Assembly (NCBI GenBank): GCA_964023205.1
Contig: OZ026851.1
Location: forward strand, 16,065,528 to 16,129,527
DNA: 64,000 nucleotides
Direction: 5' to 3'
From: Lutraria lutraria
Taxonomy: Eukaryota; Mollusca; Bivalvia; Venerida; Mactridae
Under the pieces are notes generated by a model. It ran no database searches and was not told where the DNA came from. It was given only the letters and a program-made list of their open reading frames with translations. Positions 34,321-47,845 of this stretch are shown one piece after another (positions within the stretch are counted from its first letter, which is position 1; each line of letters opens with the position of its first letter). A program made the position numbers and the translations under genes.

Positions 34321-36880
34321 TAAGCAGGTGCCTCCATGGGCTTGGAACTAGTTCACTGCCGTTTAACAAAAGTGCAATCAATTAATTCCAAGGTTTTCAT
34401 TTCGTTCAATAATTTAACCATTGACGTACAAAATGTTCAGCTATCATTGGCTATATATAGATGACTTATGTTATATCAACGTCAAAATCCGTTTATTAGT
34501 GTATAATTTACACATTGTTGGCTACCTGAAACAGACACAATGTAATTAGAGCATTTATACCACATGTAAATATTTATAATAGCAGAAAACAAACGTCAGC
34601 TACTTGCAATTGCTAGAAATTGACATGGTCGGATTTTGCTGACGTAAAGGGAAAATTCAAACAACATAAGTCACTGAAAAAATATGACTACATATTTCAA
34701 CGATCTAAAAAATGTAATTTCTAGTAGATTTCCAAATATGGTTGTTTGATTAGGTTATGAAACAATGGAATGGTTGGCCAGTCAGATTCATCAATCTATT
34801 TGACCATGACTTAAAGTCATGAAACAATGGATGGTTTAAGTAGGATTATTTATTCCTGGAAATAAATAGCGGTCATGCTGTTGTTCGAACTTACGACCAT
34901 TTAATCCCTGTTTACCGACTCACAAGTAATTTCCCTCACTAAGGCCGTCCATAAAAAGGTGTCGGTTTGTTGTTACGCCACGGATTCATGCAAAAAATCC
35001 TCGTCCTACTTTTCAAGCCATTTTTTACTTTTTTGTTATTAAGGCAGTTTTAAGTAAAATCAAGTCAAATATTCTATTGACTTTAAACTTTATAGTTCGT
35101 CGCCAAGTAAATTAAATCATATTGGTTACAATATTCAACATATTGGTAGAAAAAATGTAAAGAACAGCGAAAACCGTGTATACTTGACAATGGTAAAATA
35201 GCATATTTAAATGTAGACAAATAATCTACTTACAGATGGGTCATGTAAACAACATTTTTCTAAGGAAAGTTTCTAACGTATTACGACACAGTTTAGAATC
35301 ACGGGGGTCGTTTAATGTACCAGTTGGTGACAAAATGTTGTAAAACAACAAGTATAATTAAACATACATTTGTATATAAATGTGTCTGCTTCGGTAGTGG
35401 AAGGACATAATATTAGTACATGTACTTAATAGAAGATGTTGTGATGCGATCATTTGGTGTCCGCCAGCTAATTCCAATGCAATACTGTATAGGGAATGGT
35501 AATTTTTATTAGACTTTTAGTCATGGGTATGAGTTTATTCTAGTTTATTGCGGGTATATAGTATAGTGTCTATTACTAGTTTTGGTAATCCTGGCCATTC
35601 GATTTGCTAATGGTGATGTCGGTCATTTTGATTGATCAATCATTGGACTGGCTATTCGTCGCATAACCTTTCATGTTTGACTGAATCTGTTCGTCTGCTC
35701 TTTTGTTAATAGTTGATATGTAAGTAAATCATGCAGGCATTGCTCAGATATGTTGGTCTAGATAAGTTTTTGTGTGGCATAATATCGGAAATGCTATTTG
35801 AAGTTCATTGTGGTTGTATCATAGCAGATTATTGTGAATTTGCTAGCATTCAGGGTATATTCTATTTGATTGATGTAGGGTATGATATTACCATGTGCTT
35901 GTTAATTATATACATGAATTTATTCATTTGTCAAATACAAAAAGCAAAAACCAATGCTTCTTGTAATCCGTCTACCTATAACGTTACGTTATAGTTTTTA
36001 TTGTTATATATCTATTCGATGTTTTATATCCATCATTTTATGGCTCATTTTACGAGAAGACAAATTGTTTTATACAAACGCATTAAATAATATCTTCATA
36101 GTTTTAGACTGCGCATCCCACTGTCTGTCTGCTATAATGTAAGATATGTTGATACAGTGTTGGACTAGCATTAATCAAGAGATCGATGCTATATGAACAC
36201 CCCAGGCGAGGCTAATATTCCACCATAACAATTTTACTATCAACGTGCGTTTATTCCCCTCCCTGAATTCACGCATCTTATGAGTATACGGATTGTGTAT
36301 ATCGTATACATTTGTATACACCAGTTGAATGGGGTCGAATTTGGGGACAATTTTTTTCATTTAAGGTAATTATGGGTTAAGTTATGGTGTTTTATGTAGA
36401 ATTTATTACAATTTTACCATCACAGGTCCGTTACTTCTGCCTGTGGTAGCTACCACGGAGCACTTGTTAATGTATTCGTTAGCCGGACAAAATTGAAGTA
36501 CGGTTGAAAACGGCTGTATCCTTAACCAAACAAATCATCCTCTAACCTATAAATAAACTCATTGATTCATCCTCTTAAAAATATTTCTATTACAATAGAT
36601 TAAGTAGGATTACCAACTCGCTGATCCGTGTGTTTCGTGACATACGACTTTCCAACAAATTATACATCGGTTATCTTGAACAGTTTATAAATATTTATTA
36701 ACACCTTTACGAGTTCTTATTTTTGCAAATATGGGTTTCAACTACGGCTAAGTGACGGGCTTAGGACTTATAGCTCAAGTTCATCAATTAATTAATTAAT
36801 CCAGTTTTTTTGTGATAAGTTTCTCAGTGCTTTAGATAATGAAAACATGTTTGGTATAAGTCAAGCCTGTGTTATAGGAC
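34321..36880. other. unassigned DNA, no gene seen
   Basis: Short open frames only (longest about 87 codons near 35731, AT-rich, without domains or splice context). No structured repeat recognised. Confidence 0.4.
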
Positions 36881-36884
36881 ATTT

Positions 36885-37036
36885 CCGAACAAAGGCTACC
36901 CTGTGAATAAAGGCCATTATTCTAAAAACCGTCAATGATTATTTAGAAGAAAAATACCTCCGAATAAAGGTCACCTACCAATAAAGGCCACATTATGTCT
37001 TTCCCAAAGGTGGTCTTTGTTCACATGTTTGACAGT
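36885..37036 (+). mobile_element. CAGTCAAAC-type MITE copy left of the 77-bp array
   Basis: Contains CCGAACAAAGGCTACCCTGT, AAAACCGTCAATGATTATTT, CCAATAAAGGCCACATTATG and CCCAAAGGTGGTCTTTG, the same order as the copy at 63657-63833, ending TTTGACAGTA. Confidence 0.75.
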
Positions 37037-38547
37037 ATAGCCAAACCTGTAAACAATGTTCATCCTTGGGAAAGATATATTGTGGCCTTTATTCCGGGAG
37101 GTCATTTTGTTATTATTAATCAACGTCGGCTTGCAATAGAATGGCCTTCATTCACAATGTGGCCTATATTCCGGGAGGTCATTTTGTTCTTATTAATCAA
37201 CGTCGGCTTGCAATAGAATGGCCTTCATTCACAATGTGGCCTTTATTCCGGGAGGTCATTTTGTTCTTATTAATCAACGTCGGCTTGCAATAGAATGGCC
37301 TTCATTCACAATGTGGCCTTTATTCCGGGAGGTCATTTTGTTCTTATTAATCAACGTCGGCTTGCAATAGAATGGCCTTCATTCACAATGTGGCCTTTAT
37401 TCCGGGAGGTCATTTTGTTCTTATTAATCAACGTCGGCTTGCAATAGAATGGCCTTCATTCACAATGTGGCCTTTATTCCGGGAGGTCATTTTGTTCTTA
37501 TTAATCAACGTCGGCTTGCAATAGAATGGCCTTCATTCACAATGTGGCCTTTATTCCGGGAGGTCATTTTGTTCTTATTAATCAACGTCGGCTTGCAATA
37601 GAATGGCATTCATTCACAATGTGGCCTTCATTCACAATGTGGCCTTTATTCCGGGAGGTCATTTTGTTCTTATTAATCAACGTCGGCTTGCAATAGAATG
37701 GCCTTCATTCACAATGTGGCCTTTATTCCGGGAGGTCATTTTGTTCTTATTAATCAACGTCGGCTTGCAATAGAATGGCCTTCATTCACAATGTGGCCTT
37801 TATTCCGGGAGGTCATTTTGTTCTTATTAATCAACGTCGGCTTGCAATAGAATGGCCTTCATTCACAATGTGGCCTTTATTCCGGGAGGTCATTTTGTTC
37901 TTATTAATCAACGTCGGCTTGCAATAGAATGGCATTCATTCACAATGTGGCCTTTATTCCGGGAGGTCATTTTGTTCTTATTAATCAACGTCGGCTTGCA
38001 ATAGAATGGCATTCATTCACAATGTGGCCTTTATTCCGGGAGGTCATTTTGTTCTTATTAATCAACGTCGGCTTGCAATAGAATGGCCTTCATTCACAAT
38101 GTGGCCTTTATTCCGGGAGGTCATTTTGTTCTTATTAATCAACCACGGCTTGCAATAGAATGGCCTTCATTCACAATGTGGCCTTTATTCCGGGAGGTCA
38201 TTTTGTTCTTATTAATCAACGTCGGCTTGCAATAGAATGGCCTTCATTCACAATGTGGCCTTTATTCCGGGAGGTCATTTTGTTCTTATTAATCAACGTC
38301 GGCTTGCAATAGAATGGCATTCATTCACAATGTGGCCTTTATTCCGGGAGGTCATTTTGTTCTTATTAATCAACGTCGGCTTGCAATAGAATGGCCTTCA
38401 TTCACAATGTGGCCTTTATTCCGGGAGGTCATTTTGTTCTAATTAATCAACGTCGGCTTGCAATAGAATGGCCTTCATTCACAATGTGGCCTTTATTCAC
38501 AATGTGGCCTTTATTCAGAGGTAGCCGCTGATACAAGGTTGACTGTA
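37037..38547 (-). repeat. 77-bp satellite grown inside a MITE (~18 copies)
   Basis: After CCAAACCTGTAAACAATG (MITE left end, inverted to the copy before it) the unit from CGGGAGGTCATTTTGTTCTT to CACAATGTGGCCTTTATTC repeats every 77 bp about 18 times until about 38515. The run is closed by CAGAGGTAGCCG and GGTTGACTGTA, the other MITE terminus. Variants are few (CATTCATTC for CTTCATTC, ACCACGGC for ACGTCGGC). One 25-bp internal slip lies near 37607-37640. Confidence 0.9.
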
Positions 38548-39109
38548 CTTGGTTTCTCCGGTTCAGTCAGATGTCTGAGAATCAGATCACATATTTATGT
38601 CACAGGTCGACCTTTGAAACAGAGCTACATGTGTATAACAGTTAAATACATGTAATTACAATGTCACGTCAGCTAGAGCCTGGCTGCTTATAATTTTAGG
38701 CTAGAAAAATAATGATGTTTACTGTTGTTGTTTTTTACCAAAATGATCATAGCTGTGAATAAACAACATATAAATGCACATAATTGGTACACTAGTAATA
38801 GGTTGCATAATTTCGGATGTATTAATTCAAATCTTGAAGAAATATTATTGTTCAATATCGTATTTATTTCAAATAGACTAGTTTAATTGATTAGAATGAT
38901 ATTCTAGATTTTTTACTACAGACTGTCCAGTGCGGTAACTTCCAGTAGGCTTTGTTTTTCAACTTTTTTATCATAGATAGATTCATTTAATTAAACATAA
39001 TGTGAAAATCTGGTATTCTTAAAATTGAACTTATAAATCTTCATGACTGGTACCCTGGAAATTGCATTGCTACATCATTTTAGCGCGTAGCATCAGCGTA
39101 ATAAGCTGG

Positions 39110-39420
39110 GATGCAGTTCTTTTTATTGGGCTTCCTTCGTCGACAGATTATGATCACTGACTAACAATCACCAGCCCCTTACAACACGGTACCCAGAAAA
39201 GAATCCCATATGAGGAAGCTATCTAGCTAGCTTACATAGGTCGATGATTCTCCCCGGGCGAACGTCTGTAGTCTTCCTCTAAGCACGTGTGCTACCCGGA
39301 AGCACGGTGGACTTTCGTGGTTGAGTGGTTACGGTCTATGACTAGTGATCACGTGTCCCTCACTTCCCGGGACATGTAAGAAAGCTGTCCAGCTAGCTTA
39401 AGGTATGTCAGTGGTCCCAA
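39110..39420 (+). mobile_element. SINE (GAAGCTATCCAGCT family), dimer-like
   Basis: GAGGAAGCTATCTAGCTAGC with GGTCGATGATTCTCCCCGGG and GTCTTCCTC comes first. A tRNA-like head GGACTTTCGTGGTTGAGTGG and a second core AAGAAAGCTGTCCAGCTAGC then follow. Two partial copies head to tail, or one interrupted copy. Confidence 0.65.
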
Positions 39421-41282
39421 CTTAATTTTTTCCCTATATAATCTATATAGATTTAAACTGGGCAATTGTTATCTGATATCATTTCAAGGGAGGTAAAAAC
39501 ATCGATTATGCCACTTATCAATTCATTATTGTTCCATATGGTTAGTCTGGGTCAACGCTGGTCTAATGACCCCTGTGGTCGATGTGACGTTAATCCTCAG
39601 AGTAAACTTATATACAATGTAGGTACGGAATGAAAGTACAAATGTACATTTATATCTTTGTGCTCAATTTTACTTCTTACATGACATCTAATTGGCTTAT
39701 TGTAAGGTTGCTAATGTGTCTTTTCCAAGCAAGCAGTTTATAGCGTGTCACTTAACCATGATTATACGCCTATTTGTTAAGCACAAAATATTATACATCC
39801 AATTTTCCAAGGCCAATTACTCTCTTGGAAATGTCAAATCTCGGTGATCGCATTAAACAAATCGTACTTAAGTTACTTCTTATAACTTCTTTCGTTTCCA
39901 ATGCCGTCTCGAATTCAGAAGGTTATGGCTAATATCCCGTAGTCACGAAATCGTTGTCTATACTATCCGTACCTTCTAGAAACCGGTTTTTATTACAATC
40001 GTTAGCCGTCCATGCGACTATTACACAATGTGATTGAACTCGAATATAAATTAGGCAGTAAATTGTATGAGCGTCTGAGAGGCGTGTTTCCTTTCTCAGA
40101 CGAATTGAATAAAAATACGTACATTTCTTGTGATGTACCATTAATTGTCTAATTACGCGATGTTAACTATGGTTTTAAGGCGAAACAACTGCGTAATTAT
40201 GGTGGGTTTACGTTCGATTTCGGTTGATTTAATTAACTCAGACAATACTATTTACTTAGCGACATTGTCTTTTCCTAAATCTGATTTTTTTCATCGCAAA
40301 GAGCTTGGTTTTGTTGGTTTGGTCGAAAACATTCCAAAATGTTTTAAAGCCCTTATTCATGTGGTCGACTTGACGTCATAAGTCAATCTCTACACAGAGT
40401 TGTCGTTCATCAATTCTCCTTTTCATTTACGGTTGAATTTTCAATTCAGTGTAACCCTTCGGAATACCTCGGACCAAAAAAAAAACAATCGAATATGAAG
40501 CGTATATTATTTCGGACAAAACAAGAGTTCGGATAACAACAGACGTTATAATATTGACCGCATTATAGAATGGCATCAACTGAATTATACCACTTCTTTG
40601 CCTCCTCCAAGCTAAAGAGCAGACTAGGAAGCTATGTGATGAGTTAAATTGTAGGATTTCTAAGAGGAAGATGCTGACTAACAACAAGAGAAAGTTCGCT
40701 GACTCGAAAAATGGATTAATAGTTAAGTCATCTTATAGTCACCAGAGGCTCATTACTAGTAGTGCATGGCTTGTGTCAATCGTAACTATTCGGGCATTTC
40801 CGGCGCTGAGAAATACGCCTCGTATATACGTGTACGATTACACATTTTGGTTATGTGGTTTCCAGTCACTACTCTTTCAGCACTAGGCACGCACTCATTT
40901 TCAATATTAACCATCATCAGAATGGTATACTTTCAAACATGTTTATATTTTCATCAAGATCCATTGTTTCCATTGTAGGATTCCGAGGGTCATTCACTTT
41001 CTTTAGATAATTGCCGAGGGGTTCCGTCTGGGCTTGTGTATTACAATTTAGGATAAATGAATAACAGCCGGAGCAAAGTTGTCTTTATATTTTAATGATA
41101 TGAAAAACCAGCCTTCAGGGTGGGAAAGGAAAAGAACCGTCTGACTTATAAAACATGGTAAAATCCTCTATAGATAAAGTGTTGATTAGTTATTTGAGGT
41201 ATGGTGAATTTCGCTCACTGAAAACATGAACATTTGATGATTTGCTCTTATATAGGATTACCTTGATTGCTATATGTTGTTA
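39421..41282. other. unassigned DNA, no gene seen
   Basis: Short overlapping open frames on both strands near 40140-40980 have no domain or splice support. Confidence 0.4.
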
Positions 41283-41445
41283 TGTATAGGATATCGATCG
41301 AGTACGAGGTCTATCTACGTAGGAAAGACCTGGTCACGGGATTCACGTGAACACCGAGAGCGCGTAGAGGTCGAGGTGTTTCGAGAATCCCGTGATCAGG
41401 GAGGCCGATGTATGAGGTTGGTATCTATCTGACTTACACAACGTT
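41283..41445. repeat. imperfect GC-richer inverted repeat
   Basis: GACCTGGTCACGGGATTCACGTG and GAGAATCCCGTGATCAGG pair across a centre near 41363. Outer arms with GTACGAGGTCTATCTACGTA pair weakly with CGATGTATGAGGTTGGTATC. Probably an older palindromic MITE. Confidence 0.5.
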
Positions 41446-41954
41446 CGACAGTTGATGGCTTTACATTTACCTACATGTCCAATAGCAATACAGACGATAT
41501 ATTTTCTCTGGCTCTGGTCATATGCAGCGACATTGACATGGCAACACCCGATACGATGAACAGGTATATTATAACGCTTTAAGAATAATCTAATTTTTTA
41601 ATGTTACATTATCCTTAGAAATGTGGAATTGGCTACCAATTACACCACCCCTATATGACGATGTGGTCATTGAATCTTAGTTGAGAGCTTGCCTATTTAT
41701 ACTTGTTGCAACGTTACTGTCGTGTTGAAATAAAAAGGAAAAGGTTTTCAGACACAAATATGTTTTTAGATAATATACGTAAAACGTCGATTTTCTAGTA
41801 TCTAATTGGCAAAGAATAATATGTTGCCATGAGTTCTTTTCATGCCTCCGCCATTATGTAGGACATAAAGTGATACCCCTGTCCGTCCTTCGTCCGTTCA
41901 AATTTTGATATCCAAGCGATAACTCAAGACATATTTCATGGATTTGTTTCATAT

Positions 41955-42230
41955 TAGCCGCCCGGTAATCTCTGTGGTTAGAGCGTTGGTCTACTGATCA
42001 ATAAGTTCTGAGGTCGAACGCTGAGCGAGACTCACATTGTCCATGACAAATTCGGCTTAATATAATTACACCGCATGTAAAATTGTCTACCACCTCTGAA
42101 TTATGTGGGGTAGCTTGGTAGTAGCTTGCGGATAGAATGGTATTAAGTCTGAATAAATCCAGGGTAGCTGGTTAGGATGACTACCCGCTACGATACAACT
42201 GATATTATGCTGAAAATAGCGTTAAATCCG
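41955..42230 (+). mobile_element. tRNA-derived SINE, third type
   Basis: The head GTGGTTAGAGCGTTGGTCTA (A-box-like) is followed 25 bp later by GAGGTCGAACGCTGAGCGAG (B-box-like). The body has GTTAGGATGACTACCCGCTA and the end is GAAAATAGCGTTAAATCCGA with ATGAAATAACTAAATACA. A functional tRNA is excluded because the arms do not pair fully and a long body follows. Confidence 0.65.
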
Positions 42231-43763
42231 ATGAAATAACTAAATACATAAGAATGATTTCATATTCTACATGAAGGTATGTGATAATAAAATAAAAAAG
42301 GTCAACTTCAATTTCCATTAAAAAAACATTTCACAGGAGTTATAGCCCCCTTTGACTTAGCGCTTAGTGGAAGTATTCATGTCCTCTGGTCACACTTCTA
42401 GTCTGATATTGCTATTGTATCAACTGGAATCGGAAGTGTTTACGTGTTCTCAAACATTTTCTTTTATTAAAACCGACACACAAAGAAGGAAAAGCGCATT
42501 GCGCTTTCGTCAGCCTTGTGTGTCGTTGCGGTATGATTATAATTTCTGTTTGGTTTGTTATATCATGTATATATGGCACATTTAAGGTATTTTGTCCATC
42601 ATTAGTTCAAGTATACTGGACTGGCAAATTTGTGACTGCTCATGTTTATATTATCATGGAGCATACACATTGTTTATACAAACAATAAATTCTTAAAGCG
42701 CTTATATAAATGATTGTGCACGTGGGCAGGTCTAGCTTCTTTCGATTATAGACCTGGTCACGTGCATAAAACAGACCCGCGCACGAAATTCTTTTGATAA
42801 TACAGGTCTTTCTAAAGGATATGGACCTATCACAAACAAAGAAGTACGTGTGTAATTTAAGGTATTGACTGAATAAAGGTATAGTGCGATTCATTAACCT
42901 GTCAAAGCCGCATACTTTTACGGTCAATACTTTTATTTTTAGCTTCGATTAATTTCGTAAGTGATACGATAATCTTCGATATACATTATATAAACATGTG
43001 TAATAAGACATTCCCTAACGGTAAAATAAACGAAACTTTGTGACTATCGACTGTGGCTAAGTGCATTCAATTATTCAGCTCTGATAGTTTAATAAAAACG
43101 CACTATACAAGTATAAAGTATCACACTGCCACACAGTCAGTATACTACCAACCCAAATTGACATTTTACACTATTTGCACTCTATCAGCAACAGCCATCT
43201 CCCTTCAACAGTCATTTTTGTCCTTCCAGTTCATTAGTGGCCGATGTAGGGAGGAAGCATTATACATGTAAAATAAAACTTCGATATAAAGATCACTTCT
43301 AAGGCCGAACAAAAACAGTCTAAGTTTGACGAGATTGCAGAATTATATTCAAAATAGAGCCGATATACAGTAAAACACGGTTATGGTGAGCCATGGTACA
43401 GTGATAAATTTATAGGAAATGATGTTTATTTTTCTACGATCACAACGTTTATCATTATATTGTCATGGATATGAAATATGGAAAACAGGCAGCAACTATT
43501 TTGGTCAGTAAAGGGTTTCCCAACCAACGAGAAAATATGCTTTTTATTAACATAATAAAAAGATCAAGTACATATTATCATAAAATCGCGAAGTAACTCA
43601 ACCAATCGAGTACGTTACGTTAAATTTGATATACGACAAACAAAATGAGTTTGAACGCATGATAACTCATTTTGTTGATACTTCAAGCCCGAAGAACAAT
43701 TATTTTTTTGGAATTGCGAAATGACGCCTAAATAATTTATTTTTAGCAAAGTATTGCTCCAAT

Positions 43764-43793
43764 CTATTTTAAGTAACGTGTTACTTAAAATAG
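43764..43793. repeat. perfect 30-bp palindrome
   Basis: CTATTTTAAGTAAC, GT, GTTACTTAAAATAG: 14-bp arms with a two-base centre, 10 bp before the CRE-like site at 43803. Confidence 0.9.
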
Positions 43794-43802
43794 TTTACGT
43801 CA

Positions 43803-43950
43803 TGACGTCACAGACGCTTTGTTACCAACGTCGTGAGTTTTCAACTAACGTTCATAGCAACAGGCGGAAACTTTCTTCAGGCGATTATATTTGTCTTTTG
43901 TGTTATAAATACAAGTCGAATAGAATTTGCAACCAACTCGTGAGGTAAGT
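43803..43950 (+). promoter_or_regulatory. possible promoter and non-coding first exon
   Basis: A full CRE-like TGACGTCA at 43803-43810, a less AT-rich stretch with several CpGs, a TATAAATA word near 43903 and a consensus GTGAG/GTAAGT donor at 43944/43945 lie within 150 bp. No downstream coding exon was found, so this is only a candidate. Confidence 0.25.
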
Positions 43951-46024
43951 AACGTACACATTCAATAATATTGTGTCATTTATGCTGTTTTATTGGTCAA
44001 ATTATGAGAAAATATTGATATGCAAGTTGATCTATTATATTGTGCGTCAATTCTATTTTGATTTCGAGCATTATTGTTTTATTGCGTCGTACCTAAGTTA
44101 TAAACGATTGTAACTTTTAGTCCTTAGACTAATTATAATTAGTAATTATGGAAAGAATTCGATTCTAATTCATTATGAAATATTTTATGTAGATTATTTT
44201 GTAGTTGTTCGTTTCTTCGTTCTTTGCATTTGATTTATTCCGGCATAGATAAAACAGAATGGTTCACAACATACTTTAATAAATAGTAACAAATAACATA
44301 ATTATGTTTAACATAAGTAGTTACTAAAACACAGTTGCTCATAGCACAATGATTTAAAGTACAATATACATTTTGCATCAGTAATTTGAAATATATTTAT
44401 TCATCTCATTCATTTGTTCATTTCATAGTCTTCAATTCTATGTCAAAGAGTCAGTAAATTTTAGCTATATGTTTTAGCTATATGATATATTTTATATTAA
44501 AGTATAACTGCATGTTCTGATCTTATGTAAATCATAATTTCTGTTAGATTAAATCTTTTCCGTACACTTACGATAGAGTTATATGGTCCCTGTAATCTGA
44601 AAATTCTAATAGCAAAATGTGATCATGTTTTCCAAAGTTATAGTATATACATTAAGAAAAATACAGCCTGACGGACATAATGTGAATTATATCATCGATG
44701 TTTTTACCTGCAGTTGTCTGGAATTTGGTAATTAATTAGTCATACTTATTTTCTCTACGTCAGCAAGGTTTTTGCTCAGTCGAGGTTAATTTGGTTGATA
44801 TAATTATTTCTTTATTCTCGTACCTCAACAAAAAATATTTATACATGGTGAATAGGGGAAAATACATTAGACATGTGATTGAATGCACACTCTATAAAGA
44901 TATGTGTCATTAATAGACTAAATATTGTTTATACAGGAACGCTCGCTTATTTGATACTACATGTACATAGTTATTTAAATGCTATCATTTTATTGATTGC
45001 AATACATGTATTGTCAAAATTACATGTACTATGATGTTAACGATATTACTTTATTTCTTGTAAATTAATTGTGTTACTAGAGTGTAGTGTTGCCTTTATC
45101 TTTGATATTAGTATCTTAAGATAACATACGTTACATAAAACATACATGAAACTGATAAAGAACAAATATACATGGTGTTGTTTCGGCAATACTATATACT
45201 CATTCCTGCTCTAACTATTTTTTAACCTAATGCAATCATGATATATACAATGTTTTTTTTATTTCGTCTTGTTATATATACATGTATATAATTATATATA
45301 ATTTTATTGTAACAAATATTATGTACTTTTTACATGCATTACAATTTTATTCTGAAAAAGACTTTGTAAACTTTTGTCATAATATACATGTAATTGGTTT
45401 TAATTTTTATAACAAACTCTTAATATTTTGCTTTCCTGTTTCGAGATGTTGTACTACATGTATTACTCTTATATGAGAAAACAAAATCACGTCATCAATT
45501 TTGTGGAGTTCATGATTCGATTTTGACATCATTACCTAGTCATGTCGACCGACACAGACTGGAATGTCAATGAACCAATCAGTTTGTCAGTTTTAGAAAG
45601 AATGGAACATGAAAATTAAATGTTCCAATCAGTTTTCATTAAATAACAAATTTTAATCTTAAATGGATATCGGGTTTCAGCTAATGCAACAACTATTTTC
45701 GCTAGCAAAATTTGAGGAAATTTGATTATTTTCACTAAATTTTACGACCATGCCAGAACAAATAATCTCATTTCCAATGGCACTCATTAAATAAATTAAT
45801 ACAATAACGCTATACATGTTCTGGGTTATCATCAAGTTATTCAGTAAATAGACTGCCAGTAAATGTACTTTCAAAACTTAAATAGTTGGGAAGGTTTTGC
45901 TGCAGGTTATAATGGTAGTAATAATGTTTTACGATATAAATCAAAGAACTGAAAGTACTGTCGGAATTTGATTTTTTTCCTATGAGACAAGTCACTGGTG
46001 TTGCTCGCAACACAACAATGACTG
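43951..46024. other. AT-rich DNA, no gene seen
   Basis: Very AT-rich with recurrent TACATGTA words; no coding frame or paired repeat. Confidence 0.45.
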
Positions 46025-46248
46025 TTAGGAGAAATCCTAAATTAGGAACTGTACAGTTGATGGATATTCATGCTTAGGAATTAACATACACCATCTCAAT
46101 ATTGCCATCTATTCATGTACATATACATATTCATGTGCTAAATTCCATCAACCTAGCATGATGGTTATCTAAGTTATCAGATGTTTCGAGTTTTTTTATG
46201 TAGCCCATTATCCATCCTATAATTTTCCGAATCCATCGGTACCAAAAT
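46025..46248 (+). repeat. 224-bp direct repeat, copy 1
   Basis: Near-identical to 54800-55024, from TTAGGAGAAATCCTAAATTA to ATCCATCGGTACCAAAAT. Confidence 0.9.
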
Positions 46249-47200
46249 AAGCATTGTTGCTGTCATATTTACTGATTTAGTACTTACCGAAAAGCTCTTC
46301 AAAACGCTTCATTTTAATAATGTATCTTGATTATGTCACACATGTCACTTTAATTGCACACTACAGTGTTAAAAACGAATTAAAATCGACCTACATAATT
46401 CTTTTAGTGATAATCTGGTTTCGAAGAGTTTTTCGATTTTCCATGTTTTTAGTTCCATACTCGGAACAAAATTGCTATCGAAATGAACTGACATAAACCC
46501 GGCACTATCGATTGATTAATCGTAGTTTAAGATTGTTCAGAAAATCTATATAATTGGTATGTGAATTATATTCAAACTTAATATCATGATGTTGGACTAT
46601 ATGACAGGTTTTGAAGTGAAAGTAAAAGTTTATTGTAAAAATTATGGCAACGATTATGGAAACGAGCCGTTATACGGCGATATTTGCCTATCTCGCTACG
46701 GAGTATACCGATATCGCACGATTTCATTAGTTCCATTACGACCCTTCTGTCTTAACACCAAAATACCCTTCACACACTGTGAACCAACATAATAATTGCG
46801 AACTTCACAATAACTGTTATTTCTTCGCAAATTTATATGTACCGCCATTCTGTTCTCTGCACTTCGACGGGAAAACCCCACATTCTATTTTTAGAATTTA
46901 TCCAACTATATATAGCTCTAGCCGATAGTATCGATCGATATAAACCTTAACACTGATTTACATGTCAAAAAGTCACATATAAGACATACAATAGTAGATT
47001 AATGTAATTACATGCATACTTCTGTAGAGAAATTACTGACCTAATGAACGAAAGCCGAAAGTAGAACTATGTTATGCTAATTAAACTAGTTGGTCTCCGT
47101 CCACAATCTTACAGCACACAATAGAGTGAAAGTGGGAACAGGAACCTAGCGACGTTCTATTTACGACGTTCCGTATTGTTCCGACACTAAAGATTAAATT
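46249..47200. other. unassigned DNA
   Basis: No feature recognised; two short overlapping frames near 46586-46881 look accidental. Confidence 0.4.
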
Positions 47201-47201
47201 G

Positions 47202-47845
47202 TTCCGTTCCGTGTTTTCTTGTATGTTCCGTGGTATGATACCGCTGTTACGTGTTTTCTTGTATGTTCCGTGGTATAATACCACTGTTCCGTGTTTTCTT
47301 GTATGTTCCGTGGTATAAGACAGCTGTTCCGTGTTTTCTTGTATATTCCGTGGTATAAGACAGCTGTTCCGTGTTTTCTTGTATATTCCGTGGTATAATA
47401 CCACTGTTCCGTGTTTTCTTGTATGTTCCGTGGTATAAGACAGCTGTTCCGTGTTTTCTTGTATGTTCCGTGGTATAAGACAGCTGTTCCGTGTTTTCTT
47501 GTATATTCCGTGGTATAAGACAGCTGTTCCGTGTTTTCTTGTATGTTCCGTGGTATAATACCGCTGTTCCGTGTTTTCTTGTATGTTCCGTGGTATAAGA
47601 CAGCTGTTCCGTGTTTTCTTGTATGTTCCGTGGTATAAGACAGCTGTTCCGTGTTTTCTTGTATGTTCCGTGGTATAATACCGCTGTTCCGTGTTTTCTT
47701 GTATGTTCCGTGGTATAAGACAGCTGTTCCGTGTTTTCTTGTATGTTCCGTGGTATAAGACAGCTGTTCCGTGTTTTCTTGTATATTCCGTGGTATAATA
47801 CCACTGTTCCGTGTTTTCTTGTATGTTCCGTGGTATAATACCACT
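47202..47845. repeat. 40-bp minisatellite (~16 copies)
   Basis: Unit CTGTTCCGTGTTTTCTTGTA followed by TGTTCCGTGGTATAAGACAG (40 bp). Two end types, ATAAGACAG and ATAATACC(A/G), alternate irregularly, which suggests higher-order duplication. The minus strand is open in more than one frame, giving long meaningless open frames. Confidence 0.95.

Noticed and set aside
35731..36142. Overlapping hydrophobic plus-strand frames of 87 and 62 codons
   Set aside because: Hydrophobicity comes from T-rich DNA; no signal-peptide pattern, splice signals or relatives visible.
40427..40978. Cluster of 70-86 codon frames on both strands
   Set aside because: They overlap on opposite strands, with no domain, codon preference or splice support.
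41955..42030. Possible tRNA gene (A- and B-box-like words)
   Set aside because: The acceptor and anticodon arms do not pair properly and a SINE body and tail follow; the same applies to the heads near 7998 and 29467.
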